Below, one piece after another: positions 7,947-17,020 of a DNA stretch of 58,754 nt; positions within the stretch are counted from its first letter, which is position 1; each line of letters starts with the position of its first letter. A program made the position numbers and the translations under genes. Origin of the DNA: Novosphingobium sp. B1 (lineage in GTDB: Bacteria > Pseudomonadota > Alphaproteobacteria > Sphingomonadales > Sphingomonadaceae); assembly GCF_900176395.1 (NCBI RefSeq), contig NZ_FWXL01000016.1, forward strand, positions 1 to 58,754, read 5' to 3'. The notes beneath the pieces are model-generated. The model was not told the DNA's origin. It did not search any database and was given only the letters and a program-made list of their open reading frames with translations.

Positions 7947-8243
7947 GCGCACGCCCGCTGCCAGAGACACAGGCAGACCACGGATAACCTGCCGGCCGAC
8001 TCGGACAGCTTTCGAAACAATCCCCGCGATTAAAAAGCCGGCGGACCGTGGAGGCGCACGCATTTCACCGCTCGGTTATTGAAACAATGGCCGATCAGGC
8101 GCAGGATACTAACTTAAGATATTACCCAAACCCTCCTAAGATGATTAACAAATGCCTGTTTTGCATGAAAATTCAAACGTTTGGCATTGCCTTCCGATTG
8201 CGATTTCTTCATAAGAAGCTGGGGCTGATCGGGAAGATCGATT
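7947..8243. other. Intergenic region upstream of the MarR-like gene
   Basis: About 300 bases. The last 150 (8090-8240) are AT-rich for this genome and probably carry the promoter of the downstream regulator; no motif could be assigned with confidence. Confidence 0.4.
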
Positions 8244-8729
8244 ATGAACAGGGACGAAATCAAGCGACTGGCCGGCATCGCCTCGCTGCTCAGCGAGATG
8301 CTTGAAGACGCCAGCATGAACCCTGTTTCGCAAATCGTGCCCACGCAAGACATGCTCGTCGAGACTGCGAAGGCCGAAGCGCGCGCGCGTCGTCGCCGCC
8401 AAGAGCTGTTTCCCGGCATCCAGGTGGCCGATCCTGCGTGGGACCTGATGCTCGAACTGTTCATTCATAGTGCCGAGGGCCGCCGCATCTCGGTGACCGG
8501 CCTTGGCCTGAGCGCCAACGTGCCCGGCGCGACCGTGCTGCGCTGGCTGGCAATGTTCCAGGAAGGCGGGCTTATCCAGCGCGAACCCGACCCGCTGGAT
8601 CGTCGCCGCATCTGGGTCAGGCTGAGCGAAGATGGGCACAATCGCGTGGCACAGGGCATTGCAGCCTCAATCGCCAATGCAACGGTCCCCGCTCCGGTTT
8701 CCCTCGGCGGGCGGCAGCTCGCCGCCTGA
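8244..8729 (+). CDS. MarR-like winged-helix protein
   Basis: 161 residues. Residues about 70-140 form a winged helix: RRISVTGLGLSANVPGATVL as the helix-turn-helix, then WLAMFQEGGLIQREPD and the wing DRRRIWVRLSEDG, typical of MarR-type regulators. The N-terminal 65 residues are a charged helix with an Arg cluster (ARARRRRQELFPG) instead of the usual dimerisation helix, so the overall architecture is atypical. It converges on queF with a 2-nt gap. No ligand can be predicted. Confidence 0.75.
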   Translation: MNRDEIKRLAGIASLLSEMLEDASMNPVSQIVPTQDMLVETAKAEARARRRRQELFPGIQVADPAWDLMLELFIHSAEGRRISVTGLGLSANVPGATVLRWLAMFQEGGLIQREPDPLDRRRIWVRLSEDGHNRVAQGIAASIANATVPAPVSLGGRQLAA

Positions 8730-8731
8730 CG

Positions 8732-9199
8732 TCATCCGCGTCCGCGATATGACGCCACGCCCTGGTCCGGCAGCCACAAGCCAGCCGGTGGGGCGCTGCT
8801 CTGCCAGAACACGTCGATCGGAATGCCGCCGCGAGGATACCAGTATCCACCGATCCGCAGCCACTGCGGCTTCATTTCGGCAAACAGGCGCTGACCGATG
8901 CCGACAGTAACGTCCTCGTGAAAGCCGGCGTGGTTCCTGAACGAGCCAAGAAAAAGCTTGAGCGCCTTGGATTCCACGATCGTTTCGCCCGGTGCATAGT
9001 CGATCACCAGATGGGCAAAGTCGGGCTGGCCGGTGACCGGACACAGCGAGGTGAATTCCGGTGCGGCGAAACGGATCATGTAAAGCGTGCCGGGCCGCGG
9101 ATTAGGCACGTAATCGAGCACCGCCTCTTCGGGAGAGGTGGGCAGCGTGCTCGTCTTGCCAAGGTGCAGCGGCAGCTCGGCCTTGTTCTCTTGAGCCAT
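8732..9199 (-). CDS. queF: NADPH-dependent 7-cyano-7-deazaguanine reductase
   Basis: 155 residues from MAQENKAELPLHLGK, the size of single-domain (type I) QueF. It reduces the nitrile preQ0 to preQ1 in queuosine biosynthesis. Seen here: FTSLCPVTGQPDFA with the nucleophilic Cys that forms the thioimide and the following Asp, the substrate-pocket VESKALKLFLGSFRNH, and FHEDVT. The start chosen removes an upstream segment with no homology. Divergent from the next gene across 132 bp. No preQ1 riboswitch was recognised upstream. Confidence 0.93.
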   Translation of the reverse strand: MAQENKAELPLHLGKTSTLPTSPEEAVLDYVPNPRPGTLYMIRFAAPEFTSLCPVTGQPDFAHLVIDYAPGETIVESKALKLFLGSFRNHAGFHEDVTVGIGQRLFAEMKPQWLRIGGYWYPRGGIPIDVFWQSSAPPAGLWLPDQGVASYRGRG

Positions 9200-9331
9200 G
9201 GTATCTGGTAATCCTGATTGCTTGAAGGCAAAGGGAAGTTCGGGCTTGCCCGGATGTGCGCCCCATGCACCTGTCGCAATCACAGGGCAAGTCGGCGGGG
9301 CATGCCTGTTGGTTCATTGGAGATTAAACCG

Positions 9332-10570
9332 ATGGCGCGCCAGCGCTGCGACATGAGGTTCACGGGGTTATGTTCTGCGCGGGTTCTCCTGAGCCTGGCG
9401 GCAGTCGTCCATGCGGCAGGCACGCAGGCACAGGATACGGGCGGCTACCAGCTGCCGCCTTCGAGCACGGCGACTCCGCGCGCGCAGGGGCCAGTCGACA
9501 GTTCCGCTCCGCCGCCGCGCGTGGTCTCGACAACCCCGGCGCCAGCACCTGACGCTCCGGTCGTCATTCCCTCCCCTACGCCGACGGTGAGCGCCGCACC
9601 GCGCCCCGCCCCGAGCGCTTCGCCCGTCGTGCGGCCCAGCGCTTCTGCCACCATTTCCCCACGCAGCCAGACGAGCAGCGCAGCGGACCGGCAGAACGCT
9701 CCTGCCACGATCGATCCGGCACCGGCGCCAGCCCTGCCGACAAGCGCCGAGACCCAGGCTGCTGCGGCGCCCTCGCCAACGCCTTTGCCAACCCTGCCGA
9801 CCTTCGCGCCAGATATTGCCGCGTCAGGCAACTCTCCCTCGCCGAGCAACGCCGAAGAGTCGGTCGATGCCAGTACCCTGCTCTGGGCCCTCGTCGGCAT
9901 CCTGCTGGTCGGGACAATTGGTGGCGGATTGCTGCTGCTTTACCGCAGACGCCGCGAGCACGCGCCGGAAGCGACCTTCGTGCCGCCGGTTATTGCAGGA
10001 AACGATAGCCGCCCCCGCCCCGAGGCCTCGCCCAGGCCGGCAGTGGTTCCAGCTTCAAGCGAGCGCGAGCCTGTGTCGCAGCGGCCGGCGGTCAGGCTGG
10101 AACTGGCCTCGGCAAAGCTGAGCGCCAGCCTGGTCAACGCGACGCTGAGCTACAGGCTGGTGGTCGATACGCTGTCAGAGCTTGCCGACGTCAGCCTGCA
10201 TGGCGAGATGACCTCGGCCCATGCCTCGCGCGCAGCGGCAGAGCAGTTCTCCGGCAGCGAGACGCCGCTCCTGCATCACCTCGCAGGCGTGCCAGCCGGG
10301 CAGGAGCACGTCTTCGCCGGTGATATCCGGCTGCCTCTGGCCGCAATCACGCCGATCCGGCACGGGACGGCCTCGCTGTTCGTGCCGCTCGTGCGGTTCG
10401 AGCTCCGCGCAACCTGCAATGGTGCGCCCGTGCGTGTGCGCAGTGCCTTCGTCGTCGGTCTTGAGGACGGCGCCCGCGATGCAAGGCTTCAGCCTTTCCG
10501 GCTGGACCATGGACCTCGGGTCTATTCGCACGTTGCGACAAGGCCTTTGACTTTGCCCGAGTTTGCCTGA
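9332..10570 (+). CDS. Pro/Ala-rich exported membrane protein, function unknown
   Basis: About 412 residues from an ATG with GGAG 9 nt upstream. A signal peptide (to about AGTQAQ, residue 34) is followed by a roughly 145-residue low-complexity Pro/Ala/Ser/Thr segment, one transmembrane helix (about 181-204, LLWALVGILLVGTIGGGLLLL) with a positive RRRR stop-transfer, and a C-terminal domain of about 190 residues that would be cytoplasmic. The last part (LELASAKLSASLVNATLSYRLVV onward) looks like a beta-rich domain. I do not recognise the family. The arrangement suggests an envelope-spanning protein. Confidence 0.7.
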   Translation: MARQRCDMRFTGLCSARVLLSLAAVVHAAGTQAQDTGGYQLPPSSTATPRAQGPVDSSAPPPRVVSTTPAPAPDAPVVIPSPTPTVSAAPRPAPSASPVVRPSASATISPRSQTSSAADRQNAPATIDPAPAPALPTSAETQAAAAPSPTPLPTLPTFAPDIAASGNSPSPSNAEESVDASTLLWALVGILLVGTIGGGLLLLYRRRREHAPEATFVPPVIAGNDSRPRPEASPRPAVVPASSEREPVSQRPAVRLELASAKLSASLVNATLSYRLVVDTLSELADVSLHGEMTSAHASRAAAEQFSGSETPLLHHLAGVPAGQEHVFAGDIRLPLAAITPIRHGTASLFVPLVRFELRATCNGAPVRVRSAFVVGLEDGARDARLQPFRLDHGPRVYSHVATRPLTLPEFA

Positions 10571-10696
10571 GCATGGCGCGATACGCGCATCCCGCCGAGT
10601 TTTAAGGGTCGACGCGTCGGTTCGCGATGTCTAGTCTCTGACGCGACGAACCTGCGCAAGACGGGTCGCACGCAGCAGGCAGGAGCACGACAAGCA

Positions 10697-11539
10697 ATGG
10701 ATTCGCTGGTTTCAACCCAGTGGCTCGCCAACGAAATGGGCGCGAGCGACCTACGCATTATCGACGCGAGCGCGTTTCTTCCCGAGCATGGACGCGTGCC
10801 GCAGCTTGAGTATGAAGCGTGCCACATCCCCGGCGCGGTGTTCATGGACTTGGCTGAGCTGGTCGACAGCGCTTCGCCTGTACCCAACACCCTGCCATCG
10901 GCCGAGAAGTTTGCAAGCCGCATGCAGACGCTGGGCCTGGGTGATGGCAGCCGGATCGTGATATACGACGACAGCCCGATCAAGTCGGCAACGCGTGCCT
11001 GGTTCATGCTGACCAAGTTCGGCGCGCAGAACGTGGCACTGCTCGATGGCGGGATTGCCAAATGGAAAGCCGAAGGCCGCAAGTGCGCGCAAGGCGCCGA
11101 AAAACAGCGGGAGCGCCACTTCACGGTGTGGTCGGACGACAGCCATGTCCGATCGAAGGCGGACATGCTTGCCAATCTGGACACCGGGGCCGAACAGGTG
11201 ATCGATGCGCGTGGCGCCGGCAGATTCACGGGTGATCTTCCCGAAACGAATCCGGCACTGGCAAGCGGTCACATCCCCGGCGCGCGCAACCTGCCCTATT
11301 CCAGCCTGTTCAACCCGGACGGCACATGGAAATCGCCCGACGCGATCCGTGAACTGTTCGAAGCTGCGGGCATCGATCTGACGCGCCCGCTGATCTCGTC
11401 CTGTGGCTCGGGAATGACCGCCAACGTGCTCATTTTCGCGGCCCATCTTATCGGCAAGGAAGACGTCTCGCTCTATGACGGGTCATGGAGCGAATGGGGA
11501 ATGGACCCGGCGACGCCCAAGGCAACCGGTGCAGCCTGA
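10697..11539 (+). CDS. sseA: 3-mercaptopyruvate sulfurtransferase
   Basis: 280 residues with two rhodanese domains. The active-site loop SSCGSGMTA (Cys236) is the CGSGVTA-type loop of mercaptopyruvate sulfurtransferases rather than the CRKGVTA of thiosulfate sulfurtransferases. It moves sulfur from 3-mercaptopyruvate to acceptors such as cyanide or thiols. The N-terminal domain has the linker motif HIPGAVFMDL and the second domain GHIPGARNLPY. It sits 39 nt upstream of a PLP-dependent sulfur amino acid lyase, consistent with cysteine/methionine catabolism. Confidence 0.9.
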   Translation: MDSLVSTQWLANEMGASDLRIIDASAFLPEHGRVPQLEYEACHIPGAVFMDLAELVDSASPVPNTLPSAEKFASRMQTLGLGDGSRIVIYDDSPIKSATRAWFMLTKFGAQNVALLDGGIAKWKAEGRKCAQGAEKQRERHFTVWSDDSHVRSKADMLANLDTGAEQVIDARGAGRFTGDLPETNPALASGHIPGARNLPYSSLFNPDGTWKSPDAIRELFEAAGIDLTRPLISSCGSGMTANVLIFAAHLIGKEDVSLYDGSWSEWGMDPATPKATGAA

Positions 11540-11578
11540 GGTTTCTGCGGCGGACCATTGCTGCTATCGCCCCTGCCC

Positions 11579-12820
11579 ATGAGCAGTTCTGACGATCTGG
11601 AGAATTTTGGCGCGGCCACCCGTGGCGTTCTTGCCGGCCGACGCGAGGAGTGGACGGGGACGCCAGGCCATCCGGGCGCTATCGTCAATCCCGCGGTGTG
11701 GCGCGCATCGACGCACCTTTATCCCGACATGGCGGCGCTCAGGGCGCATCCGGCAAACGAGGACGGACGCTTCTACTATGGCAGGCGCGGCGCGCCGACG
11801 CAGTGGGCCCTGGCCGAAGCTCTGACGCAGCTTGAGCAAGGCGCAGCCGGGACCGTGCTCTATCCATCGGGCGTGTCAGCCATTGCCGGTGCGCTGCTCA
11901 CAGTGCTGCGGCCGGGAGACGTGCTGCTGATGACAGACAACGCCTATGAACCCTCGCGCGTGATGGGGCGCGGGCTGCTCAAGGATTTCGGGATCGAGAC
12001 GCGCTGGTTCGACCCGACCGACCTTGCCGCGTTCGAGGCGGCCTGCTGCGAGCGGACGCGCTGCGTGCTGCTGGAAAGCCCCGGCAGCCTGACGATGGAA
12101 GTGCAGGACGTAGCAGCGCTTGCCGCTGCAGCGAAGGCACGCGGGATTGTCAGCGTGGTCGACAATACCTGGGCCTCGCCGCTCGGCTTTCAGGCGCTGC
12201 GGCATGGCGTGGACATCGTTGTTATGAGCCTGACCAAGCACGTGTCCGGCCATTCCGACTGCATGATGGGCAGCGCCAGCGCGGGACCGGACTGGTACCG
12301 CAAGCTGCGGCTGCGGGCGCAGGGCCTTGGCAACGTGGTCTCGCCCGATGATGCCTCGCTCATGCTGCGGGGCCTGCGAACCATGAAGCACCGGCTCGAG
12401 GCCGAGTCTGCCTCGGCGCTGGCAATTGCGGAGTGGTTGGAAGGAAGGCCGGAAGTGGCGCGGGTGCTGTGCCCGATGCTGCCCGGATCGCCGGGACATG
12501 CGGTGTGGGCACGCGATTTCACAGGCGGGTGCGGGCTGTTCAGCTTCGTGCTGGAAGGCGGGACAAGCGAAGCCCGCGATGCTTTGATCGACGCGCTGTC
12601 GCTGTTCGGCATCGGCTATTCCTGGGGTGGTTTCGAAAGCCTGGCAACGCCGGTGGACCCCGCATCGATCCGCACGGCAAGTGCCTGGCCGCTGGACGGC
12701 ATGGAACCCGAGGACCGCTTCGGGGTTCGCCTCTCGATCGGCCTTGAGGACACGGCAGACCTGATTGCCGATCTGGAACGCGGCCTTGCCGCTTGGGCGG
12801 CCCAAGGAGCAGCGGCGTGA
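11579..12820 (+). CDS. metC: Cystathionine beta-lyase (PLP-dependent Cys/Met metabolism enzyme)
   Basis: 413 residues from MSSSDDLENF. It is a fold-type I PLP enzyme of the Cys/Met family: Tyr/Arg of FYYGRRGAPT, PLP-phosphate loop YPSGVSAIAG, VDNTWASPLGFQAL, and the Schiff-base Lys in SLTKHVSGHSD (about K220). The FxNPTW-like variants here suit cystathionine beta-lyase, cleaving cystathionine to homocysteine, pyruvate and ammonia; a gamma-synthase or other lyase activity cannot be excluded. A TTG at 11558 is a possible longer start but has no ribosome site. Its TGA overlaps the GTG start of the next gene. Confidence 0.85.
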   Translation: MSSSDDLENFGAATRGVLAGRREEWTGTPGHPGAIVNPAVWRASTHLYPDMAALRAHPANEDGRFYYGRRGAPTQWALAEALTQLEQGAAGTVLYPSGVSAIAGALLTVLRPGDVLLMTDNAYEPSRVMGRGLLKDFGIETRWFDPTDLAAFEAACCERTRCVLLESPGSLTMEVQDVAALAAAAKARGIVSVVDNTWASPLGFQALRHGVDIVVMSLTKHVSGHSDCMMGSASAGPDWYRKLRLRAQGLGNVVSPDDASLMLRGLRTMKHRLEAESASALAIAEWLEGRPEVARVLCPMLPGSPGHAVWARDFTGGCGLFSFVLEGGTSEARDALIDALSLFGIGYSWGGFESLATPVDPASIRTASAWPLDGMEPEDRFGVRLSIGLEDTADLIADLERGLAAWAAQGAAA

Positions 12821-13755
12821 GCGAAGTTAAGCAGCAGATCGGGGAAGTGATCCGCCTGCTGAACAGCATCGGCTTCGATCTTGGCACCTATCACATCTCC
12901 GTGTGGGGCGCGCTGCGCATCCTGATCGTGCTTCTGCTGGTGATCGTCTTCGCACAGCTTCTGGGCAAACTCGCCCGGCGCCTGTTCCGAAAGCTTACCA
13001 GCCTTGATCGCACGCAGCAGTTGCTGGGCGAAAAGATCGCGACGATCGTTGTCTGGGGCATCTCGATCCTTGTCGGCATCGACGTTTTGGGAATCAGCCT
13101 GACTGCGCTGACCGTGTTTTCCGGCGCCTTTGGCCTTGCCATCGGCTTTGGCTTGCAGAAGACCTTCGGCAATCTGATCGCAGGGATTATCCTGCTCATG
13201 GACCGCTCGATCAAACCGGGTGACGTTATCGCGGTAAACGACGGCAAGGGCAATTCGTTCGGCGAGGTCAAGAAAATCGGCATCCGCGCGGTTTCGGTGA
13301 CCACGCGCGACAATCGCGAGTACCTGATTCCGAACGAGAACCTGATGACTCAGCAGGTTGAGAACTGGTCCTATTCCTCGCGCGAGGTCTCTATCGCGAT
13401 TCCGGTCGGCGTGGCCTATGGCAGCGATCTTGATCAGGTCGAGAAGCTGATGCTGCAAGCGGTGGCTTCGGTTCCGCGCGTGTTGGCATTTCCGTCTTCG
13501 GGGGTGCTGCTGAGCGCGTTCGGGCCAAGTAGCGTCGACATGACGATCATCGCCTGGATCGGCGATCCCGAAGCGGGCGTCGGCAATGTCAAATCCGACA
13601 TTCTCAAGGCCGTGTGGCGGCTGTTTCGGGACAACGGCGTGGAAATCCCGTTCCCGCAGCAGGATGTGAACCTCAAGGACACCGAAGCCCTGCGAGCGCT
13701 GGTTGAGGCTTTGAAGGGCGGAGATACGCAACAGTCGCCTATGGGAACTGTATAG
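12817..13755 (+). CDS. Small-conductance mechanosensitive channel (MscS family)
   Basis: 312 residues from a GTG whose bases overlap the metC stop (GTGA), with AAGGAG 6-11 nt upstream. Three to four membrane helices: about 25-50, 75-95, and the Gly/Ala-rich pore helix (AFGLAIGFGLQKTFGNLIAGIILLMDRSIKPGD split over about 105-140), then the beta domain (VNDGKGNSFGEVKKIGIRAVSVTTRDN and IPNENLM). It releases solutes on hypo-osmotic shock. Coupling to metC is by position only. Confidence 0.9.
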   Translation: MSEVKQQIGEVIRLLNSIGFDLGTYHISVWGALRILIVLLLVIVFAQLLGKLARRLFRKLTSLDRTQQLLGEKIATIVVWGISILVGIDVLGISLTALTVFSGAFGLAIGFGLQKTFGNLIAGIILLMDRSIKPGDVIAVNDGKGNSFGEVKKIGIRAVSVTTRDNREYLIPNENLMTQQVENWSYSSREVSIAIPVGVAYGSDLDQVEKLMLQAVASVPRVLAFPSSGVLLSAFGPSSVDMTIIAWIGDPEAGVGNVKSDILKAVWRLFRDNGVEIPFPQQDVNLKDTEALRALVEALKGGDTQQSPMGTV

Positions 13756-13854
13756 CCCGATCCGCGATCGACATCCTCGCTGCTAAAGAACATCTAGCGG
13801 GGGGCAAAAGCATTCTCGCTGGTGACTTGTACCTGTCGCGCCCATCTGGCCCCC

Positions 13855-14625
13855 ATGAGCAATCCCTCTTCAAGAGTCGGAACCGTATTCCTTGTCGGTG
13901 CAGGCCCCGGTGATCCGGACCTGCTGACGCTGCGTGCGGCGCGGCTGGTGATGAATGCGCGCGTGCTGGTGCACGATGGCCTCGTCGATCCCGCGATCCT
14001 CGCGATGGCGCCGAAGGGCTGCCGAATGATATCCGTCGCCAAGCAGCGTTCGCGCCACACGATGCGGCAGGAGGAAATCAACGCCCTGCTGGTGCGCGAG
14101 GCTCTGGCGGGCAATGACGTCGTGCGCCTGAAGGGCGGCGATCCATTCGTGTTCGGACGCGGCGGCGAAGAAGCGGAAGACTGTTTTGCCGCGGGCGTGC
14201 CGGTGCAGGTCGTGCCCGGCATCAGCGCGGCGATGGGCGCGGCCGCTTCGGCGATGATACCCCTCACCCACCGTGATGCGGCAAGCATTGTCTCGTTCGT
14301 GGCTGGCCAGTGCAAGGGGCTGACCGACCAGAACTGGGCGGGCCTCGCCGGGGTTGGCAGGACGCTGGTGATCTACATGGGCGTTGCGACATCCGAAGCC
14401 ATTGCCGAAAAGCTGATGGCTGACGGGCTTGCGCCGGACATGCCGGTGGCGGTCATCGAGAACGCCGCGCGGCCGCAGATGCGTGTGCTGCGCGGAACGC
14501 TGGCGGCGCTCGGGCCGCTGGTATCGGACAACAAGGTCAAGAGTCCTGCCCTGATCGTGATCGGCGAAGTGGCAGGCCGGGGAGACATGATGGAATTGAA
14601 GCAAGTTTTGGAGGCGGTTCAGTGA
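13855..14625 (+). CDS. cobA: Uroporphyrinogen-III C-methyltransferase (SUMT)
   Basis: 256 residues from MSNPSSRVGTVFLVG. It methylates uroporphyrinogen III at C2 and C7 with SAM to precorrin-2, the entry to siroheme needed by the sulfite reductase downstream. Motifs: VGAGPGDPDLLTLRA, RLKGGDPFVFGRGGEE, VPGISAAMGAAA and PLTHRD. It lacks the CysG-type N-terminal dehydrogenase/ferrochelatase domain, so those steps must be encoded elsewhere. First gene of the cobA-DUF2849-cysI-DUF934-cysH operon; its stop overlaps the next GTG start. Confidence 0.93.
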   Translation: MSNPSSRVGTVFLVGAGPGDPDLLTLRAARLVMNARVLVHDGLVDPAILAMAPKGCRMISVAKQRSRHTMRQEEINALLVREALAGNDVVRLKGGDPFVFGRGGEEAEDCFAAGVPVQVVPGISAAMGAAASAMIPLTHRDAASIVSFVAGQCKGLTDQNWAGLAGVGRTLVIYMGVATSEAIAEKLMADGLAPDMPVAVIENAARPQMRVLRGTLAALGPLVSDNKVKSPALIVIGEVAGRGDMMELKQVLEAVQ

Positions 14626-14918
14626 AGATCATTACCGGAAGTGATCTGCGCACCGGCGACGTGATCTGGTGGACCGGCGAAGGCTGGTCGCGCCATGTCA
14701 ACGATGCGGTGGAAGCAGGCGAACATGCCGAGGCGATCATCGCCCGCGAGAACGCCAAGCAGATCGTCACCGACACGCAGGTGATCGAAGCTACCCGCAC
14801 CGACGATGGCGTGCGCCCGGCGCACATCAAGGACCGCATCCGTGCGCTGGGTCCGACCGTCCGCCTCGACCTTTCCCTCAAGCCTGCCGACACTGACGCC
14901 GGCACCTGGGTGATCTGA
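14622..14918 (+). CDS. DUF2849 protein of the sulfite-reduction operon
   Basis: 98 residues from a GTG overlapping the cobA stop by 4 nt (GTGA), implying translational coupling. Sequence start KIITGSDLRTGDVIWWTGEGW and the alternating charged body match the DUF2849 family, which is found almost always between siroheme synthase and sulfite reductase genes. No catalytic motif is evident; it has been thought of as an accessory factor of sulfite reduction, but its biochemical role is not known. The next gene starts one base after its stop. Confidence 0.85.
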   Translation: MKIITGSDLRTGDVIWWTGEGWSRHVNDAVEAGEHAEAIIARENAKQIVTDTQVIEATRTDDGVRPAHIKDRIRALGPTVRLDLSLKPADTDAGTWVI

Positions 14919-14919
14919 A

Positions 14920-16572
14920 ATGTATCAGTACGACCAATACGACCAGGCCATGGTCGACGCCCGCGTGGCGGAGTTCCGCGACCAGGTGGAGCGCCGCCTT
15001 GCCGGTGACATCAGCGAGGACCAGTTCAAGCCGCTGCGCCTGAAGAACGGCCTCTACCTGCAGCTGCACGCCTACATGCTGCGCGTGGCCATTCCCTATG
15101 GCACGCTGAGCAGCCGCCAGATGCGCATGCTGGGCGATATCGCAGACAAGTATGACCGCGGTTACGGCCACTTCACCACGCGCCAGAACATCCAGTACAA
15201 CTGGATCAAGCTGCAGGACGCGCCCGATATCCTCGCCGATCTCGCCTCGGTCGAGATGCATGCGATCCAGACCAGCGGCAACTGCATCCGCAACACGACG
15301 TCGGACCAGTTCGCTGGTGCTGCGGCGGACGAACTGGTCGATCCGCGCCCCTACGCAGAACTTCTGCGCCAGTGGTCGACGTTCCATCCGGAATTCGACT
15401 ACCTGCCACGCAAGTTCAAGATCGCGATCATCGGTTCGGAAACTGACCGCGCGGCGATGAAGCTGCACGATATCGGCATCCAGCTGGTGCAGAACGATGC
15501 GGGCGAGATCGGCTGCAAGTTCTACGTCGGCGGTGGCATGGGCCGCACGCCGATGATCGCGCCGGTGATCGGCGATTTCGTGCCGCCGCTGCAGATGATC
15601 TCGTACCTCGAGGCCTGCCTGCGCGTGTACAACCGCTATGGCCGCCGCGACAACAAGTACAAGGCGCGCATCAAGATCCTCGTGCACGAGATCGGCGCCG
15701 ATGAATATCGCCGTCAGGTCGAGGAAGAGTTCAAGCACATCCTCACGCTCGGCCTCGAGCCGCCTGCGGCAGAGCTGGAGCGCATCAAGGGCTTCTTCGA
15801 ACAGCCGGGCTTTGACGCCAATGCTTCGGATGAACTTGACCTCAGCGATCCCGACTTCGCGCTGTGGGTGGACCAGAACGTGCATGCCCACAAGCAGCCG
15901 GGCTATGCCATCGTCAACATCAGCCTGAAGCCGGTTGGCGGTATTCCGGGCGATGCCACGGCTGACCAGATCCGCCTGATGGCCGACCTTGCACTCGAGC
16001 ATTCCTTCGACGAACTGCGCGTGACCCACGCCCAGAACATCGTGCTGCCGCATGTGAAGAAGGCCGATCTCTACGGTCTGTGGCAGAAGCTTGATGAAGC
16101 TGGCCTTGCGTCTGCAAACCTTGACCTGATCGGCGACATCATCGCCTGCCCGGGGCTTGACTATTGCGCGCTCGCCAACGCCCGCTCGATCCCGGTGGCG
16201 CAGAAGATCTCCGAGCGCTTTGCTGACCTTGGCCGCCAGCGCGAGCTGGGCGAGCTGAAGCTGAAGATCTCGGGCTGCATCAATGCCTGCGGGCATCACC
16301 ACGCAGGGCACATCGGCATCCTCGGCGTCGACCGCAAGGGCGTGGAGAACTACCAGCTCCTGCTCGGCGGATGCGAGGGCGCGGATACCTCGCTCGGCAC
16401 GATCACCGGCCCCGGCTTCAACGAGGACGGGATCGTCGATGCGGTGGAAAAGGCCACCGACGTCTATCTTGCCAAGCGCGCCGAAGGGGAGCGTTTCGTC
16501 GATACCTTCCGCCGCATCGGCATGGCTCCGTTCAAGGAAGCGATCTACGCCAAGGAGACGGCGAATGGTTGA
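14920..16572 (+). CDS. cysI: Sulfite reductase, siroheme/[4Fe-4S] subunit
   Basis: 550 residues. It reduces sulfite to sulfide by six electrons using coupled siroheme and [4Fe-4S]. The cluster ligands are visible as Cys410 and Cys416 (CPGLDYC) and Cys453 and Cys457 (SGCINACGHHH). Siroheme-pocket Arg/Lys lie in YGHFTTRQNIQYNW (about 82-95) and the NCIRNTT segment. No flavoprotein partner (cysJ) is in the operon, so electrons probably come from ferredoxin or via DUF934/DUF2849 partners (inference). It overlaps the next gene by 8 nt. Confidence 0.93.
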   Translation: MYQYDQYDQAMVDARVAEFRDQVERRLAGDISEDQFKPLRLKNGLYLQLHAYMLRVAIPYGTLSSRQMRMLGDIADKYDRGYGHFTTRQNIQYNWIKLQDAPDILADLASVEMHAIQTSGNCIRNTTSDQFAGAAADELVDPRPYAELLRQWSTFHPEFDYLPRKFKIAIIGSETDRAAMKLHDIGIQLVQNDAGEIGCKFYVGGGMGRTPMIAPVIGDFVPPLQMISYLEACLRVYNRYGRRDNKYKARIKILVHEIGADEYRRQVEEEFKHILTLGLEPPAAELERIKGFFEQPGFDANASDELDLSDPDFALWVDQNVHAHKQPGYAIVNISLKPVGGIPGDATADQIRLMADLALEHSFDELRVTHAQNIVLPHVKKADLYGLWQKLDEAGLASANLDLIGDIIACPGLDYCALANARSIPVAQKISERFADLGRQRELGELKLKISGCINACGHHHAGHIGILGVDRKGVENYQLLLGGCEGADTSLGTITGPGFNEDGIVDAVEKATDVYLAKRAEGERFVDTFRRIGMAPFKEAIYAKETANG

Positions 16573-16996
16573 GCAGACCCTGCGTTTTCGCGATGACGAA
16601 CCCGTGGGCGATCCGGCGGTGACCGTCGACGCCTTTGCCGACCAGAGCAATGCCACTGCCGTGCGGATCGAGCCGGGCGACGATGCCCGCGCGCTGCTGC
16701 CGCATCTCGATCGGCTGGCGCTCGTGGAAGTGAACTTCCCGGCCTATACCGACGGGCGCGGTTATTCGGCGGCGCGCATCCTGCGCGAGCATGGCTATGC
16801 CGGCGAACTGCGCGCAGTGGGCGATGTGCTGCTCGACCAGCTTTCGCACATGCGCCGCTGCGGGTTCGACAGCTTTGCACCCAACCAGGCAATCAGTGCG
16901 CAAGCCGCCGAAAAGGCCTTCGCGACCTGGCCCGAGGTCTATCAGAAGACCGTCGACGGACGCCCTGCAATCTGGGCGAAGCGTCACCCCGCCTGA
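16565..16996 (+). CDS. DUF934 protein, putative sulfite-reduction partner
   Basis: 143 residues from MVEQTLRFRDDEPVG, starting 8 nt inside cysI. The pattern NFPAYTDGRGYSAARILREHGYAGELRAVG with a following QLSHMRRCGFDSF is the DUF934 signature. Family members sit between cysI and cysH in many proteobacteria and are annotated as probable oxidoreductases of sulfite reduction, but no cofactor site is obvious. Position suggests it helps electron delivery or assembly of CysI. Confidence 0.88.
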   Translation: MVEQTLRFRDDEPVGDPAVTVDAFADQSNATAVRIEPGDDARALLPHLDRLALVEVNFPAYTDGRGYSAARILREHGYAGELRAVGDVLLDQLSHMRRCGFDSFAPNQAISAQAAEKAFATWPEVYQKTVDGRPAIWAKRHPA

Positions 16997-17020
16997 ACTG
17001 CGGGACCGAGGAACGAAGCA

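Noticed and set aside
7674..8063. 129-codon minus-strand frame
   Set aside because: No ribosome site or recognisable domain; overlaps the more convincing 55-residue gene on the other strand.
14878..16656. Long minus-strand open frame opposite cysI
   Set aside because: Shadow of a high-GC gene; cysI has all catalytic cysteines and coupled neighbours.
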